This document shows positions 1 through 7,373 of a DNA stretch of 18,592 bases, one piece after another. The stretch's first letter is position 1. Every line of letters starts with the position of its first letter. Origin of the DNA: an uncultured Atopobium sp. (GTDB lineage: Bacteria > Actinomycetota > Coriobacteriia > Coriobacteriales > Atopobiaceae). A program made the position numbers and the translations under genes. The notes beneath the pieces are model-generated. The model was given only the letters and a program-made list of their open reading frames with translations. It searched no databases and was not told the origin of the DNA. The stretch spans positions 1 through 18,592 of the forward strand of contig CAMPCT010000016.1 of assembly GCA_946647055.1 (NCBI GenBank). Reading direction: 5' to 3'.

Positions 1-878
1 GTGGCGAGCTCGACGTGCGTGGGCACCTCTTCCCCTGCCTGGGAGACGACCAGTCAAACCTCGAGGAGCTTCAGGCGCGGCTCGCGGGCGACATGCTGCG
101 CGCGCCCGGCTTCAAGCAGTTCTTCGATGGCGTGTCGAGCTCGCACACCGCCTGGTGCACCGAGGACTACGCAAACGCGCGCTTTGCCGGAGACGTGGGG
201 CGTCCCACCGTGCCCGCCGAGCGCATGCGCCAGCTGGTGCTCGCCGCCGCGCAGAGGGGCCATGCGGTGCGCATCCACACCATCGGCGACCGGGCCGTGC
301 ACGAGGCCGCATGCATCTTCGACGAGGCCCGCAGGCTGTACGGGCTACCCGCACAGGGCACCAACACCCTCGAGCACGTCGAGGACATCGCCCCCGAGGA
401 CATCGAGCTCATGGCTCGCGCGGGCGTGGTGGCATCCGTCCAACCGCCTCACGTGACCATCGACATCACCCAGCCCGACCGCGACCTTGGTCCCGAGCGT
501 GCGGCGCGCATGTGGCCCTTCGACCGCTTCGTGGCGCAGGGGGTTCCCATGGCCTTTGGCACGGATGCCCCGGTAGTGCCTGCCAACAGTGGTGACGTCC
601 TCTACACGGCCGTGACGCGCAAGACCCCGCGGGGCCACGAGCCCGAGTGCGGCTGGCATCCCGAGCACGACGTGACGATGGCCCAAGCCCTGCGGGCCTA
701 CACGTTGGGGTCTGCACGGGCCGTTGGCCGCACTGACGAGCTGGGCACGCTCGAGCCGGGCAAGCTGGCCGACCTCGTCGTGTGGGACACCGACCTGCTC
801 AGCTGCGGAGAGGACCAGATCCAAGGCGCGCGCCCGCTGGCAACCTTCGTGGGCGGCCGCTGCGTGTACGAGGCCTAA
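1..878 (+). CDS. YtcJ-like metal-dependent amidohydrolase, 3' part
   Basis: The 5' end lies outside the window; the open frame runs in from base 3 (base 1-2 end a split codon) to TAA at 876-878, giving about 291 C-terminal residues of a family normally around 530-550 residues long. Visible family motifs, in order, are HTIGDRAVHEA (the HxxGDxA metal-site segment), NTLEHVE (EH metal ligand), FGTDAPVVPANS (catalytic or metal Asp) and the C-terminal ALRAYTLGSARAVGRTDE followed by GTLEPGKLADLVV, typical of Amidohydro_3 enzymes that rebuild the small beta-sandwich domain. These enzymes hydrolyse amide or related C-N bonds at a zinc centre in the cytoplasm; the substrate is not predictable. The GTG at 15 is an internal codon, not a start. 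The gene converges on the glycyl radical operon and its stop codon directly abuts the 66-bp palindrome. The family call is firm, the substrate unknown. Confidence 0.88.
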   Translation, partial: GELDVRGHLFPCLGDDQSNLEELQARLAGDMLRAPGFKQFFDGVSSSHTAWCTEDYANARFAGDVGRPTVPAERMRQLVLAAAQRGHAVRIHTIGDRAVHEAACIFDEARRLYGLPAQGTNTLEHVEDIAPEDIELMARAGVVASVQPPHVTIDITQPDRDLGPERAARMWPFDRFVAQGVPMAFGTDAPVVPANSGDVLYTAVTRKTPRGHEPECGWHPEHDVTMAQALRAYTLGSARAVGRTDELGTLEPGKLADLVVWDTDLLSCGEDQIQGARPLATFVGGRCVYEA

Positions 879-944
879 TTGTCCACTGGGGGATACTCCC
901 TTTGTGGACAATTGTCCACAAAGGGAGTATCCCCCAGTGGACAA
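879..944. repeat. Perfect 66-bp palindrome between convergent genes
   Basis: Arms 879-911 and 912-944 are exact reverse complements, 33 bp each with no spacer; the symmetry breaks at 878/945. It begins on the base after the amidohydrolase stop codon and ends 8 bp before the end of the activase gene. As RNA it would form a long hairpin from either strand, so it could end both convergent transcripts, although neither side is followed by a clear U-run. It contains TTGTCCACA at 912-920, its mirror at 903-911, and the one-base variants at 879-887 and 936-944. The GGACA/TGTCC ends resemble other inverted repeats in this window. Confidence 0.95.
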
Positions 945-952
945 ATCCCAGG

Positions 953-1885
953 CTAGGCCTCGCCCAGGACCTCGACGGCCATGCCTCGGCCCTCGAAGAA
1001 CCTGCGAATCTCCCCCATCCGCTCGTCCGACGGTGGCGAAAACTCCTCGGGCTCGCGCCCGATGTTGCGCGCCTTCGAGACGCCCAGCGTATGGTAGGGA
1101 ATGAGGGTCACGCTCCCCAGGCCAAGCGCGGAGAAGATCTCGCCTGCCATCCCAACCAGCCGTTCGGAGTCGTTCACCCCCTGGATGAGGGGCATGCGCA
1201 TCATGATCTTGGGCAGCACCTCGGGGTCGCCCGCAAGCTTGGCGAGGTTATCCAGAATCAGGGCGTTCGAACGCCCCGTATAGCGCTGGTGGACCTCGTC
1301 ATCCGCCGCCTTCAGGTCGAAGAGGACGTTGGTCACGTTGGGCCTTCGCGCCATGGCGAGGAGGCGCTCCCCATCGCCAAAGCCCGAGGTGTCCAGGCAC
1401 ACGCCAATGCCCTCCTTGGCAGCGAGGTCGATGAGCGCCTCGCAGAAGTCGGGCTGCGACAGCATCTCGCCGCCAGAGATGGTCATGCCGCCGCCGGTGT
1501 GGTCGTAGAAGCCCTTGTCCTGGACCACGCGACGCATGACCTCCTCGGGCGTCATCTCCTGCGCCACGGGCTGCAGGGCCCGTGCATAGCAGGTCTCCGT
1601 GCACCGCAGGCAGCGGTCGCAGCGCTCCCGATCGATGTCGATTCGGCCCTCGTCGTCCACGAAGACCGCACCGCGGGGACACTCGCGCACGCAGTACCCG
1701 CACTTGATGCAGCTGTTGGGCAGCCTGATGACGTCCTGCCCAAAGGCGATCAGCTCGGGGTTGTGGCACCAGCGGCAACGCAGGGGACAACCCTTGAGGA
1801 ACACCGTCGTCCTTATGCCCGGACCGTCCTCGGTGCTGAACTTCTGCAGCGAGCCAACGAGGGCCGTGAGCCCTCGCGAGCTCAT
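953..1885 (-). CDS. Glycyl radical enzyme activating enzyme (radical SAM)
   Basis: A 310-residue radical SAM protein that would generate the glycyl radical on the partner enzyme encoded just upstream by abstracting a glycine hydrogen with a 5'-deoxyadenosyl radical. The SAM cluster motif is CPLRCRWC (C33, C37, C40), preceded by the DGPGIRTTVFLKG segment typical of PFL-activase relatives. Two ferredoxin-like cluster motifs follow, C59/C62/C65/C69 and C89/C92/C95/C99, an insert found in activases of lyases, dehydratases and decarboxylases but not in the shorter pyruvate formate-lyase activase. The SAM-binding GGE motif is at 138-140. The ATG overlaps the glycyl radical enzyme stop in an ATGA junction and has a strong AGGAGGT Shine-Dalgarno inside the upstream gene, so the two are translationally coupled. 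The activase role is certain; the identity of the modified enzyme rests on adjacency. Confidence 0.95.
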   Translation of the reverse strand: MSSRGLTALVGSLQKFSTEDGPGIRTTVFLKGCPLRCRWCHNPELIAFGQDVIRLPNSCIKCGYCVRECPRGAVFVDDEGRIDIDRERCDRCLRCTETCYARALQPVAQEMTPEEVMRRVVQDKGFYDHTGGGMTISGGEMLSQPDFCEALIDLAAKEGIGVCLDTSGFGDGERLLAMARRPNVTNVLFDLKAADDEVHQRYTGRSNALILDNLAKLAGDPEVLPKIMMRMPLIQGVNDSERLVGMAGEIFSALGLGSVTLIPYHTLGVSKARNIGREPEEFSPPSDERMGEIRRFFEGRGMAVEVLGEA

Positions 1886-4269
1886 GCGACCTCCTCGAGG
1901 TGCGCCGTGCGATTGATGATGGCCTCCTGCGCGCTTACGTCGAGCTCGGTGAAGTACGCCATGTAACCCGCCACGCGGACCATGAGGCCCTTGTGGTGCT
2001 CGGGGTTCCTCTGGGCGTCACGCAGCGTCTTGGTGTCCACCACGTTGATCTGGATGTGCTCGCCACCGTGGTCGAAGAAGGTCCTGATGACCCCCTCGAT
2101 GATGGTGAGGCCCTTCTCCCCCGCCACGCCGCGCGGATCGAAGCGCAGGTTGAAGAGTGCGCCGTCGTGGAAGGCGTCCTGCCCCATGGAGGCGACCGAG
2201 AGGACCGTGGCCGTGGGGCCATTCACGTCCCTGCCCATCATGGGCGAGGCGTTGTCGCAGAGGGGCTCGCCGGCGAGGCGTCCGTCGGGAAGGGCGCCGG
2301 TCACCTGGCCGTGCGAGACGTTGACCGTCTGCGAGTGAACGTTGAAGGAGTACCAGCCGCCGCGGGCGTCGCGCCAGGTCTGCACGTTGTCGGCGACGTA
2401 GTGCATCATCTCGCGATAGATGGCGTCGACGTGCTCGTCGTCATTGCCAAACTTGGGCGGCTTGTTGAGCAGGAGCTGGCGGAGTCGCTCGTGGCCCACG
2501 AAGTTGGCATCGCAGGCGGCGACGAGTTCGTCCATGGTGCAGTCCTTGTCCTGGAACACGCAGCGCTCGATCGCGGCGATGGAGTCGGCCAGGTTGGCCG
2601 CACCGGTGACGTAGAGGCCCGCCGTCGAGTACTTGGCGCCACCATGCTGCACGGACTTACCCGACTCGACGCAGCCCTTGGTCACCATGGACGCGAAGAT
2701 GACGGGGTAGCGGTTCATGTGGATGGACTGCATGAGGTTGTAGCCGGTCCTGATGAGGCCGTAGTGGTGGAGAATCTGCCGCTTGAGGGCGTCCTTGAAC
2801 TCCTCTATGTCGCGGAAGTCGCGCGGGTCGCCCGTCTGAAGGCCCATGAGCTTGCCCGTGGCGGGGTCCACGCCGTTGTGGAGCACGAACTCGAGCATCT
2901 TGCCCATGTTGACGTAGCCGGCGTCGGGCGAGCCGTCAGTCGAGCCGCCGCCGGGGCCGGGCTGGATGCAGCCCACGATGGTCCAGTCGCGTGCCTCCTC
3001 CATGGTGCAGCCCTTGCCCAGGGCCATCCTCATGGCAGTGTCGTCATTGAAGAAGCCGGGGTTGGCCTGGCCGTCCTGGACCATCTCGCAGCCCTTGCGG
3101 ATGAGGTCCTCGGGCGTGCCCTCCCAGACCCTGAGCGCCATGACGGGCTGGGTCGTCTTGAGCCTGTTGGCAACCTCGAGGCACAGGTAGGACAGGTCGT
3201 TGGTGGCGTCGCCGCCCTCGGGCAGCTGGCCGCCCACGATGAGGATCTCCCACATGGGATAGCCCGCGAAGGACGTGGCGTACCAGCGGTCGCGCACCTC
3301 GTAGACCTCGCAGGACTTGAGGTACAGACAGCCCAGCAGCTCGAAGGCCTGCTCCTCGGTGATAGCGCCGGTTTCGATGACGTCATGCTTGTAGAAGGGC
3401 CACATGTACTGGTCGAACCTGCCATACCCGCAGGCGGTCGTGCAGACCTCGATGTGGAAGTAGACGTGGACGAACCAGATCATCTGGAGCGCCTGCCAGA
3501 AGGTCTGGGGTGGGTTCTCGGGGACCACCTGGCAGTTTGCGGCGATCTGCTCGAGCTCGGCACGGCGCCGCGGGTCCTCGCACGCAGCGGCCTGGCGCGC
3601 CGCCTCCTCGCCCATGCGATGGGCGTAGGTGATGAGGCCCTGGCACTGGATGATGCAGGCGCGCCAGAAGTCGACCTTGGCCTGCTCCTCCATGGACGAG
3701 GGCACCAGGGCGTCGATGTTGCGCTGGCACTCCTCCATGTAGCCGCGCAGGCCCACCGCGAGGATCTTCTCGTGGTCGCAGGTGGTCTCGCCGGACACGC
3801 CGTTGGTGAGGCCCACGGTGATGATGTCGTCGCGCATGCACTCCCTGATGTGGGACGGGAAGGCCGTGGCGGCGATGTCCTCCATGGCCTTGCCCTCCCA
3901 GTAGGGCAGGGTCGCGAGGATCTGCTCGCGGTCCTCGGGCGAGATGTCGTAGGGGTCCTTGGTGCGCGTGGGGAACTCGTCGATGTCCGAGACGTACCAC
4001 GAGCTCGACTGGAACTCGGGGAAGAGGTTGGCGCCGCGGTAGCGGTTGGTGGCGGTTCCCACGATGAGCTCGTCGTCCATGACGAGGGTCGTCATGTGCT
4101 CCATGACGTAGTTGGTGACCTTGGCCCTGAAGATGGGGACGGCGTCGCCGGCGAAGCGCTGGTAGGCCTCCGTTGCCAGGACGAGGCGCTCGGCGGTGAT
4201 GGCGGGGCGGGTGTTCCAGAGACGTTCGCGCATCCTGGTGAGGCGGTCGTTGAGATGGAAGTCGCGCAT
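1882..4269 (-). CDS. Glycyl radical enzyme (PFL-like), substrate unknown
   Basis: A 795-residue oxygen-sensitive glycyl radical enzyme. The C-terminal radical loop reads RVAGYMAYF with the radical glycine at Gly768, and the thiyl-radical cysteine is Cys434 in VGCIQPG. The length and the FPTRTKDPYDISPEDREQI stretch near residue 100 resemble the dehydratase/lyase branch (glycerol or propanediol dehydratase, hydroxyproline dehydratase, choline lyase) rather than true pyruvate formate-lyase, which has adjacent cysteines. Decarboxylases such as p-hydroxyphenylacetate decarboxylase are longer, about 900 residues. Eliminases usually have Glu two residues after the cysteine; here Gln436 (codon 2962-2964) takes that place, so an ordinary dehydration mechanism is doubtful. 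A GGAGGAAC ribosome site precedes the ATG. The only operon partner is the activase; no microcompartment or transporter gene is adjacent to indicate the substrate. The family is certain, the reaction unassigned. Confidence 0.93.
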   Translation of the reverse strand: MRDFHLNDRLTRMRERLWNTRPAITAERLVLATEAYQRFAGDAVPIFRAKVTNYVMEHMTTLVMDDELIVGTATNRYRGANLFPEFQSSSWYVSDIDEFPTRTKDPYDISPEDREQILATLPYWEGKAMEDIAATAFPSHIRECMRDDIITVGLTNGVSGETTCDHEKILAVGLRGYMEECQRNIDALVPSSMEEQAKVDFWRACIIQCQGLITYAHRMGEEAARQAAACEDPRRRAELEQIAANCQVVPENPPQTFWQALQMIWFVHVYFHIEVCTTACGYGRFDQYMWPFYKHDVIETGAITEEQAFELLGCLYLKSCEVYEVRDRWYATSFAGYPMWEILIVGGQLPEGGDATNDLSYLCLEVANRLKTTQPVMALRVWEGTPEDLIRKGCEMVQDGQANPGFFNDDTAMRMALGKGCTMEEARDWTIVGCIQPGPGGGSTDGSPDAGYVNMGKMLEFVLHNGVDPATGKLMGLQTGDPRDFRDIEEFKDALKRQILHHYGLIRTGYNLMQSIHMNRYPVIFASMVTKGCVESGKSVQHGGAKYSTAGLYVTGAANLADSIAAIERCVFQDKDCTMDELVAACDANFVGHERLRQLLLNKPPKFGNDDEHVDAIYREMMHYVADNVQTWRDARGGWYSFNVHSQTVNVSHGQVTGALPDGRLAGEPLCDNASPMMGRDVNGPTATVLSVASMGQDAFHDGALFNLRFDPRGVAGEKGLTIIEGVIRTFFDHGGEHIQINVVDTKTLRDAQRNPEHHKGLMVRVAGYMAYFTELDVSAQEAIINRTAHLEEVA

Positions 4270-4343
4270 GGTGTTCCTCCGTGGGTGGGCCCGGCTGGCG
4301 GGGCAGCAGGGCAGGCTAGTTAGCTTGATGTGGGCGGGGATTG

Positions 4344-4358
4344 TCCCGCAAGGCGGGA
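4344..4358 (-). promoter_or_regulatory. Short hairpin in glycyl radical operon leader
   Basis: The perfect 6-bp stem TCCCGC/GCGGGA with a 3-nt loop lies about 75 nt upstream of the glycyl radical enzyme start codon. No U-run follows on the minus strand, so it is not a simple terminator. It could be an attenuator stem or protein site, or it could be chance in GC-rich DNA. Confidence 0.3.
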
Positions 4359-4387
4359 TCTGGTGGGAAGCTATTCGGCGATTATGG

Positions 4388-4498
4388 CTATCGCTTCACG
4401 GGGAAGGCACAGCCAGAGGGTTTGTGGGAACCACGACGGGACGCGCACTTGGCAAGGGCGTATGGCATGAGTGTTTGTGCAAGGCGGGTGTCGGTCAT
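4388..4498 (-). CDS. Possible 36-residue leader peptide or gene remnant
   Basis: The ORF begins ATG ACC GAC ACC and is preceded by GAGGAACC at a good distance, very like the GGAGGAAC site of the downstream glycyl radical enzyme. The 36-residue product starts MTDTRLAQTLMPYALAK, then becomes rich in Arg, Lys, Ser, Gly and Cys, with no membrane segment. It ends about 120 nt before the glycyl radical enzyme start on the same strand. It could be a translated leader, a small protein, or the decayed start of a lost gene. I recognise no family; the ribosome site is the only real support. Confidence 0.3.
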   Translation of the reverse strand: MTDTRLAQTLMPYALAKCASRRGSHKPSGCAFPVKR

Positions 4499-4678
4499 GG
4501 TGGTTCCTCGTTCCTCTTCTGGCGCTGGTGGCCTTGACCCCTTTCGCGCTCCGCAACCGGACGGGACCCATTCCCGCCCCCCTTGCAACCTAATGCGTGA
4601 AAGTTACGTGCGCAGGGAAACCCTACCATCGAGGAACGCTGTCATGCCCTCGCGACCGGACTACCGTAATGTCGCTTT

Positions 4679-4708
4679 TACATACCAGTTTGATATTTCA
4701 GCAGGTAA
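4679..4708 (-). promoter_or_regulatory. Candidate promoter for the glycyl radical operon
   Basis: Read on the minus strand, TTACCT (4703-4708) is followed after 18 nt by TATGTA (4679-4684), preceded by TG as in an extended -10. It is in the most AT-rich part of the leader region. Matches to the sigma-70 consensus are modest. A start here would give a leader transcript of roughly 400 nt before the glycyl radical enzyme. Confidence 0.28.
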
Positions 4709-4747
4709 CTAGCATTCCCCATCGCGGAAGAGCTCCGAAGGCGCACT

Positions 4748-4812
4748 CATGTTGCCCAATAGCCCAAAAACCGGCCTTGGACGAGGTGGGTTTCGGGCTT
4801 TTGGGCAACATG
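4748..4812. repeat. Long imperfect inverted repeat downstream of tsaB-rimI-tsaD
   Basis: Arms 4748-4772 and 4788-4812 match at 22 of 25 positions as reverse complements, beginning and ending with CATGTTGCCCAA / TTGGGCAACATG around a 15-nt centre. It sits about 40 bp beyond the tsaB-rimI-tsaD stop, next to the element at 4823-4853. On the minus strand it would form a large hairpin with an internal run of five T, so it may help end the long operon transcript. Its outer sequence differs from the GGACA-type elements. Confidence 0.85.
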
Positions 4813-4853
4813 AGCAAAAGGGTGAGCAAAAGGGGACAGTCCCCTCTTGCTCA
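4811..4853. repeat. REP-like palindrome with 12-bp tandem repeat at tsaB-rimI-tsaD stop
   Basis: The palindrome 4823-4853 has arms TGAGCAAAAGGGGAC and GTCCCCTCTTGCTCA around a single central base, with one mismatch. The 12-mer TGAGCAAAAGGG occurs twice in direct tandem, at 4811-4822 and 4823-4834. The last three bases of the palindrome (4851-4853) are the stop codon of tsaB-rimI-tsaD on the minus strand, so the element supplies the stop. The GGGGACAGTCCCC core is like short palindromes seen near IS200/REP-type transposases in some gut bacteria; that family link comes from memory and was not tested. Confidence 0.8.
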
Positions 4854-7259
4854 TTCGCCCTTGTGGGTCAGGCGCAGGTTGGGGTTGGCGTCCATCGTGA
4901 GCGGGGCAAACCTGCCCTCGCGAATGAGACGCAGCGCCACCAGCCCGATCATGGCCGCATTGTCACCGCACACGGCGAGCGGCGGCACCGTCACGCGCAC
5001 GCCCATCTCGTCGAACGCGGCCTGCATCGCCGAACGCAACGCCGGGTTTGCCGCCACGCCGCCGCCCACGCAGAAGTCGTCGACGCCCGTCTCACGCACG
5101 GCCGTCACGGCCTTGGCCACCTGCACGTCGACCACCGCAGCCTGGAAGCTCGCGGCAAGGTCGGGCAGGTCGATGGGACGGCCGGCGCGGTTCTCGCCCT
5201 CGATGTAGGTGATGACCGCCGTCTTGAGGCCCGAGAGCGAGAAGCGGTAGTCGTGGCTGTGGAGCATGGCGCGCGGGAAGGGAATCGCCCGTGGGTTGCC
5301 CTGTGCGGCAAGACGCGAGATGGCGGGGCCGCCGGGATAGCCCAGGCCCAGGGCCTTGGCGACCTTGTCGAAGGCCTCCCCCACCGCGTCGTCGATGGTC
5401 TCGCCCATGATGTGGTAGTCGCCCCAGTCGCGCACGTGCACGAGCATGGTGTTGCCGCCGCTCACGAGGCTCGCCACGAAGGGCGGCTCGAGGTCGGGGG
5501 TCTCGAAGAGGTTGGCATAGAGGTGCCCCTCGAGGTGGTTCACGCCAACGAGCGGCAGGTCGCAGGCAGCGCAGAGCCCCTTGGCGAAGGCAACGCCCAC
5601 TACGAGGGCACCCACCAGGCCCGGACCCTCCGTCACTGCGACGTAGCGCAGGTCCGCAGGGGTCAGCGTGTCCACGCCAAAGTGCTCGCCCGCCTTCTCG
5701 AGCGCTTCCTCGAAGACGCCCACGATCGCCTCGGTGTGCTTGCGCGACGCGATCTCGGGGACGACGCCGCCAAAGCGGGCATGGAAGTCAATCTGTGTCG
5801 CAACGACGCTGGAGCAGACCGTGCCAGCGCGGTCGAGGACGGCGACCGCGGTCTCGTCGCAGGAGCTCTCGATGGCAAGGACCAAGCCTGCGTCGGCGAT
5901 GGCGCGCGCGGCCTCCTTTGTGCGGGGAGCGGCCACGATGGGCCAGGGGCGTACCTGCGAGGTGGGGTCGGGACGGTCGTCCTTGGCCTCGAGGGCAAGC
6001 GGCAGGGAGGCGGTCATGACCACGGCGTCATGGCCACGGCCGTAGTAGTCGCGGCGCAGGCCAACGCGCGCAAAGCCCAGGCTCTCATAGAGCGTCTGGG
6101 CGGGCTCGTTGCCGTCAAGCACCTCGAGGGTCGCCTCGGTGGCGCCCAGCATCTGGCCGTCATAGGTGACACGGGCCAGCAGGCGACGGGCGATGCCCTC
6201 GCGGCGGCGGTCCGGCGCGACGACGACGTCCATGATGTCAACGCCGTCGCCCGCGAGCTGCGCTCCCGCAAAGCCCACGATGCGGCCGCGGTCGTGGGCG
6301 ACCCACCAGGTGCTTCCGGGCACCGTGGTCGCCTCATAGAACATGTTGCGCGTCCAGACCTGTTGGGGCGTGGGGGCGTAGACCTCCTCCTCGAGCGCGG
6401 CGACGTCCTCGAGGTCGTTGAGCGACATGGGCCGCAGCTGCAGGTGGATGCCGGCAAGCTCCTCGGCCACGCCCGAGCTCTCGACGAAGCCCGACTTGCC
6501 CAGGCCAAGCCGCTTGCGCTCGTTCTCCTCGGCGTCCGAGAGACGGGTGTAGACGGGCAGCACGAGGGCGGGGTCGCCCGTCTCGGCCGCGTCGTAGTTG
6601 GCAGGCGAGGCGGCGGAACGAAGCAGGGCCTCGGCCGTGGGATACCAGAGCGACTCGTCGAGGAAGCACGAGAAGCCGGCCGCCTCGAACTTGGCACGAT
6701 GGCGCTTGAGGCCGTCACCCGTGAGCTGGAGCTGGTCGTGGTCCGCGCGCTCGGCCCATTCGGCAGCGCAGGCCTCGGCCTTGAGCACGCGCTCGCGGCC
6801 GAAGGTGCGGACGGGACCGTCCTCGCCCAGCTCATAGATGCCCGGGTAGACCTCGCCGCGCATGGCGTCGTCGGCCACGGCGACAAGGCCGCGAACGCCC
6901 GACAGCCACGCTCGCCAGGCAACGGCGTCGAGCGTTGAGGCCCCGTGCAGGGGGCGGCCGAGACCGCAGGCGAGGCCCTTCGCCGTGGCAATGCCGATGC
7001 GCACGCCCGTGAACGATCCCGGCCCGCGACCCACGAGCACCGCGTCCACGTCGGCCATGGACAGGTCCGCCTGGGCGAGCAGGTCGAGTGCCGTCGTGGT
7101 GAGCTCGACGTTGGACATGCGGCGGCACAGGTGGTCGCCGGCAGCCAGGATGCGAACGTCGGCAGTGCCGTTGCGCGGGACCCACTCGGCGACCGCACAG
7201 GCAAGCATGTCGGTCGAGGTGTCGAGGGCAAGGACGATGAGGGGCTTCACGGTGGTCAT
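4851..7259 (-). CDS. TsaB-RimI-TsaD fusion, t6A tRNA modification
   Basis: An 802-residue three-domain protein. Residues 1 to about 245 are TsaB, the ASKHA-fold partner, starting LIVLALDTSTDMLA with GRGPGSFTGVRIG at 78-90. Residues about 273-425 are a RimI-type GNAT acetyltransferase with the acetyl-CoA loop RRREGIARR near 351-359. Residues about 458-798 are TsaD/Kae1, with ESSCDET at 464-470, metal ligands in NHLEGH (H575, H579) and CGDNAAM (D766). TsaD and TsaB with TsaE transfer threonylcarbamoyl to A37 of ANN-decoding tRNAs; RimI acetylates ribosomal protein S18 N-termini in E. coli. These are normally three separate genes. AAGGAA precedes the ATG, and TACACT on the minus strand (7294-7299) could be a weak -10 of its own. 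tsaE lies upstream in the same block. All three domains look complete, with no frameshift. Confidence 0.95.
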   Translation of the reverse strand: MTTVKPLIVLALDTSTDMLACAVAEWVPRNGTADVRILAAGDHLCRRMSNVELTTTALDLLAQADLSMADVDAVLVGRGPGSFTGVRIGIATAKGLACGLGRPLHGASTLDAVAWRAWLSGVRGLVAVADDAMRGEVYPGIYELGEDGPVRTFGRERVLKAEACAAEWAERADHDQLQLTGDGLKRHRAKFEAAGFSCFLDESLWYPTAEALLRSAASPANYDAAETGDPALVLPVYTRLSDAEENERKRLGLGKSGFVESSGVAEELAGIHLQLRPMSLNDLEDVAALEEEVYAPTPQQVWTRNMFYEATTVPGSTWWVAHDRGRIVGFAGAQLAGDGVDIMDVVVAPDRRREGIARRLLARVTYDGQMLGATEATLEVLDGNEPAQTLYESLGFARVGLRRDYYGRGHDAVVMTASLPLALEAKDDRPDPTSQVRPWPIVAAPRTKEAARAIADAGLVLAIESSCDETAVAVLDRAGTVCSSVVATQIDFHARFGGVVPEIASRKHTEAIVGVFEEALEKAGEHFGVDTLTPADLRYVAVTEGPGLVGALVVGVAFAKGLCAACDLPLVGVNHLEGHLYANLFETPDLEPPFVASLVSGGNTMLVHVRDWGDYHIMGETIDDAVGEAFDKVAKALGLGYPGGPAISRLAAQGNPRAIPFPRAMLHSHDYRFSLSGLKTAVITYIEGENRAGRPIDLPDLAASFQAAVVDVQVAKAVTAVRETGVDDFCVGGGVAANPALRSAMQAAFDEMGVRVTVPPLAVCGDNAAMIGLVALRLIREGRFAPLTMDANPNLRLTHKGE

Positions 7260-7373
7260 GCGGTTCCTTCTTGCTCGGTTGTCACACCGGACAAGTGTAG
7301 CCTCATGGGACGGGGCACCCCTCCCCGCGAGCGGCGCTTCACTTGAAACACGTCCCCGAGCGCATCGGTCCCG

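Larger units (their letters stand above)
4270..4747. other. Long gene-poor leader region of the glycyl radical operon
   Basis: About 480 bp with no large ORF in a convincing context, upstream of the glycyl radical enzyme. It contains a possible 36-codon minus-strand ORF (4388-4498), a short GC-rich hairpin (4344-4358), and a comparatively AT-rich stretch near 4590-4720 that could carry the operon promoter. I found no tRNA and no riboswitch class I could recognise. The long distance between the AT-rich stretch and the start codon suggests a regulated leader transcript, which is an inference. Confidence 0.5.

Noticed and set aside
879..944. CRISPR repeat or insertion-sequence end
   Set aside because: There is a single palindrome with no spaced copies, no transposase and no target duplication that I can see.
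1882..4269. Assignment as pyruvate formate-lyase or as indoleacetate/p-hydroxyphenylacetate decarboxylase
   Set aside because: Pyruvate formate-lyase has two adjacent active-site cysteines, which are absent here. The decarboxylases are about 100 residues longer and have a Glu two positions after the cysteine in the sequence I can recall.
1900..4323. An 807-codon plus-strand frame opposite the glycyl radical enzyme
   Set aside because: Same mirror effect. It has no ribosome site of note or recognisable motif, and its counterpart on the minus strand has all catalytic motifs.
4749..6938. A 729-codon plus-strand frame opposite tsaB-rimI-tsaD
   Set aside because: Antisense shadow of a convincing gene; its composition is the usual GC-driven Arg/Gly/Val/His mix.
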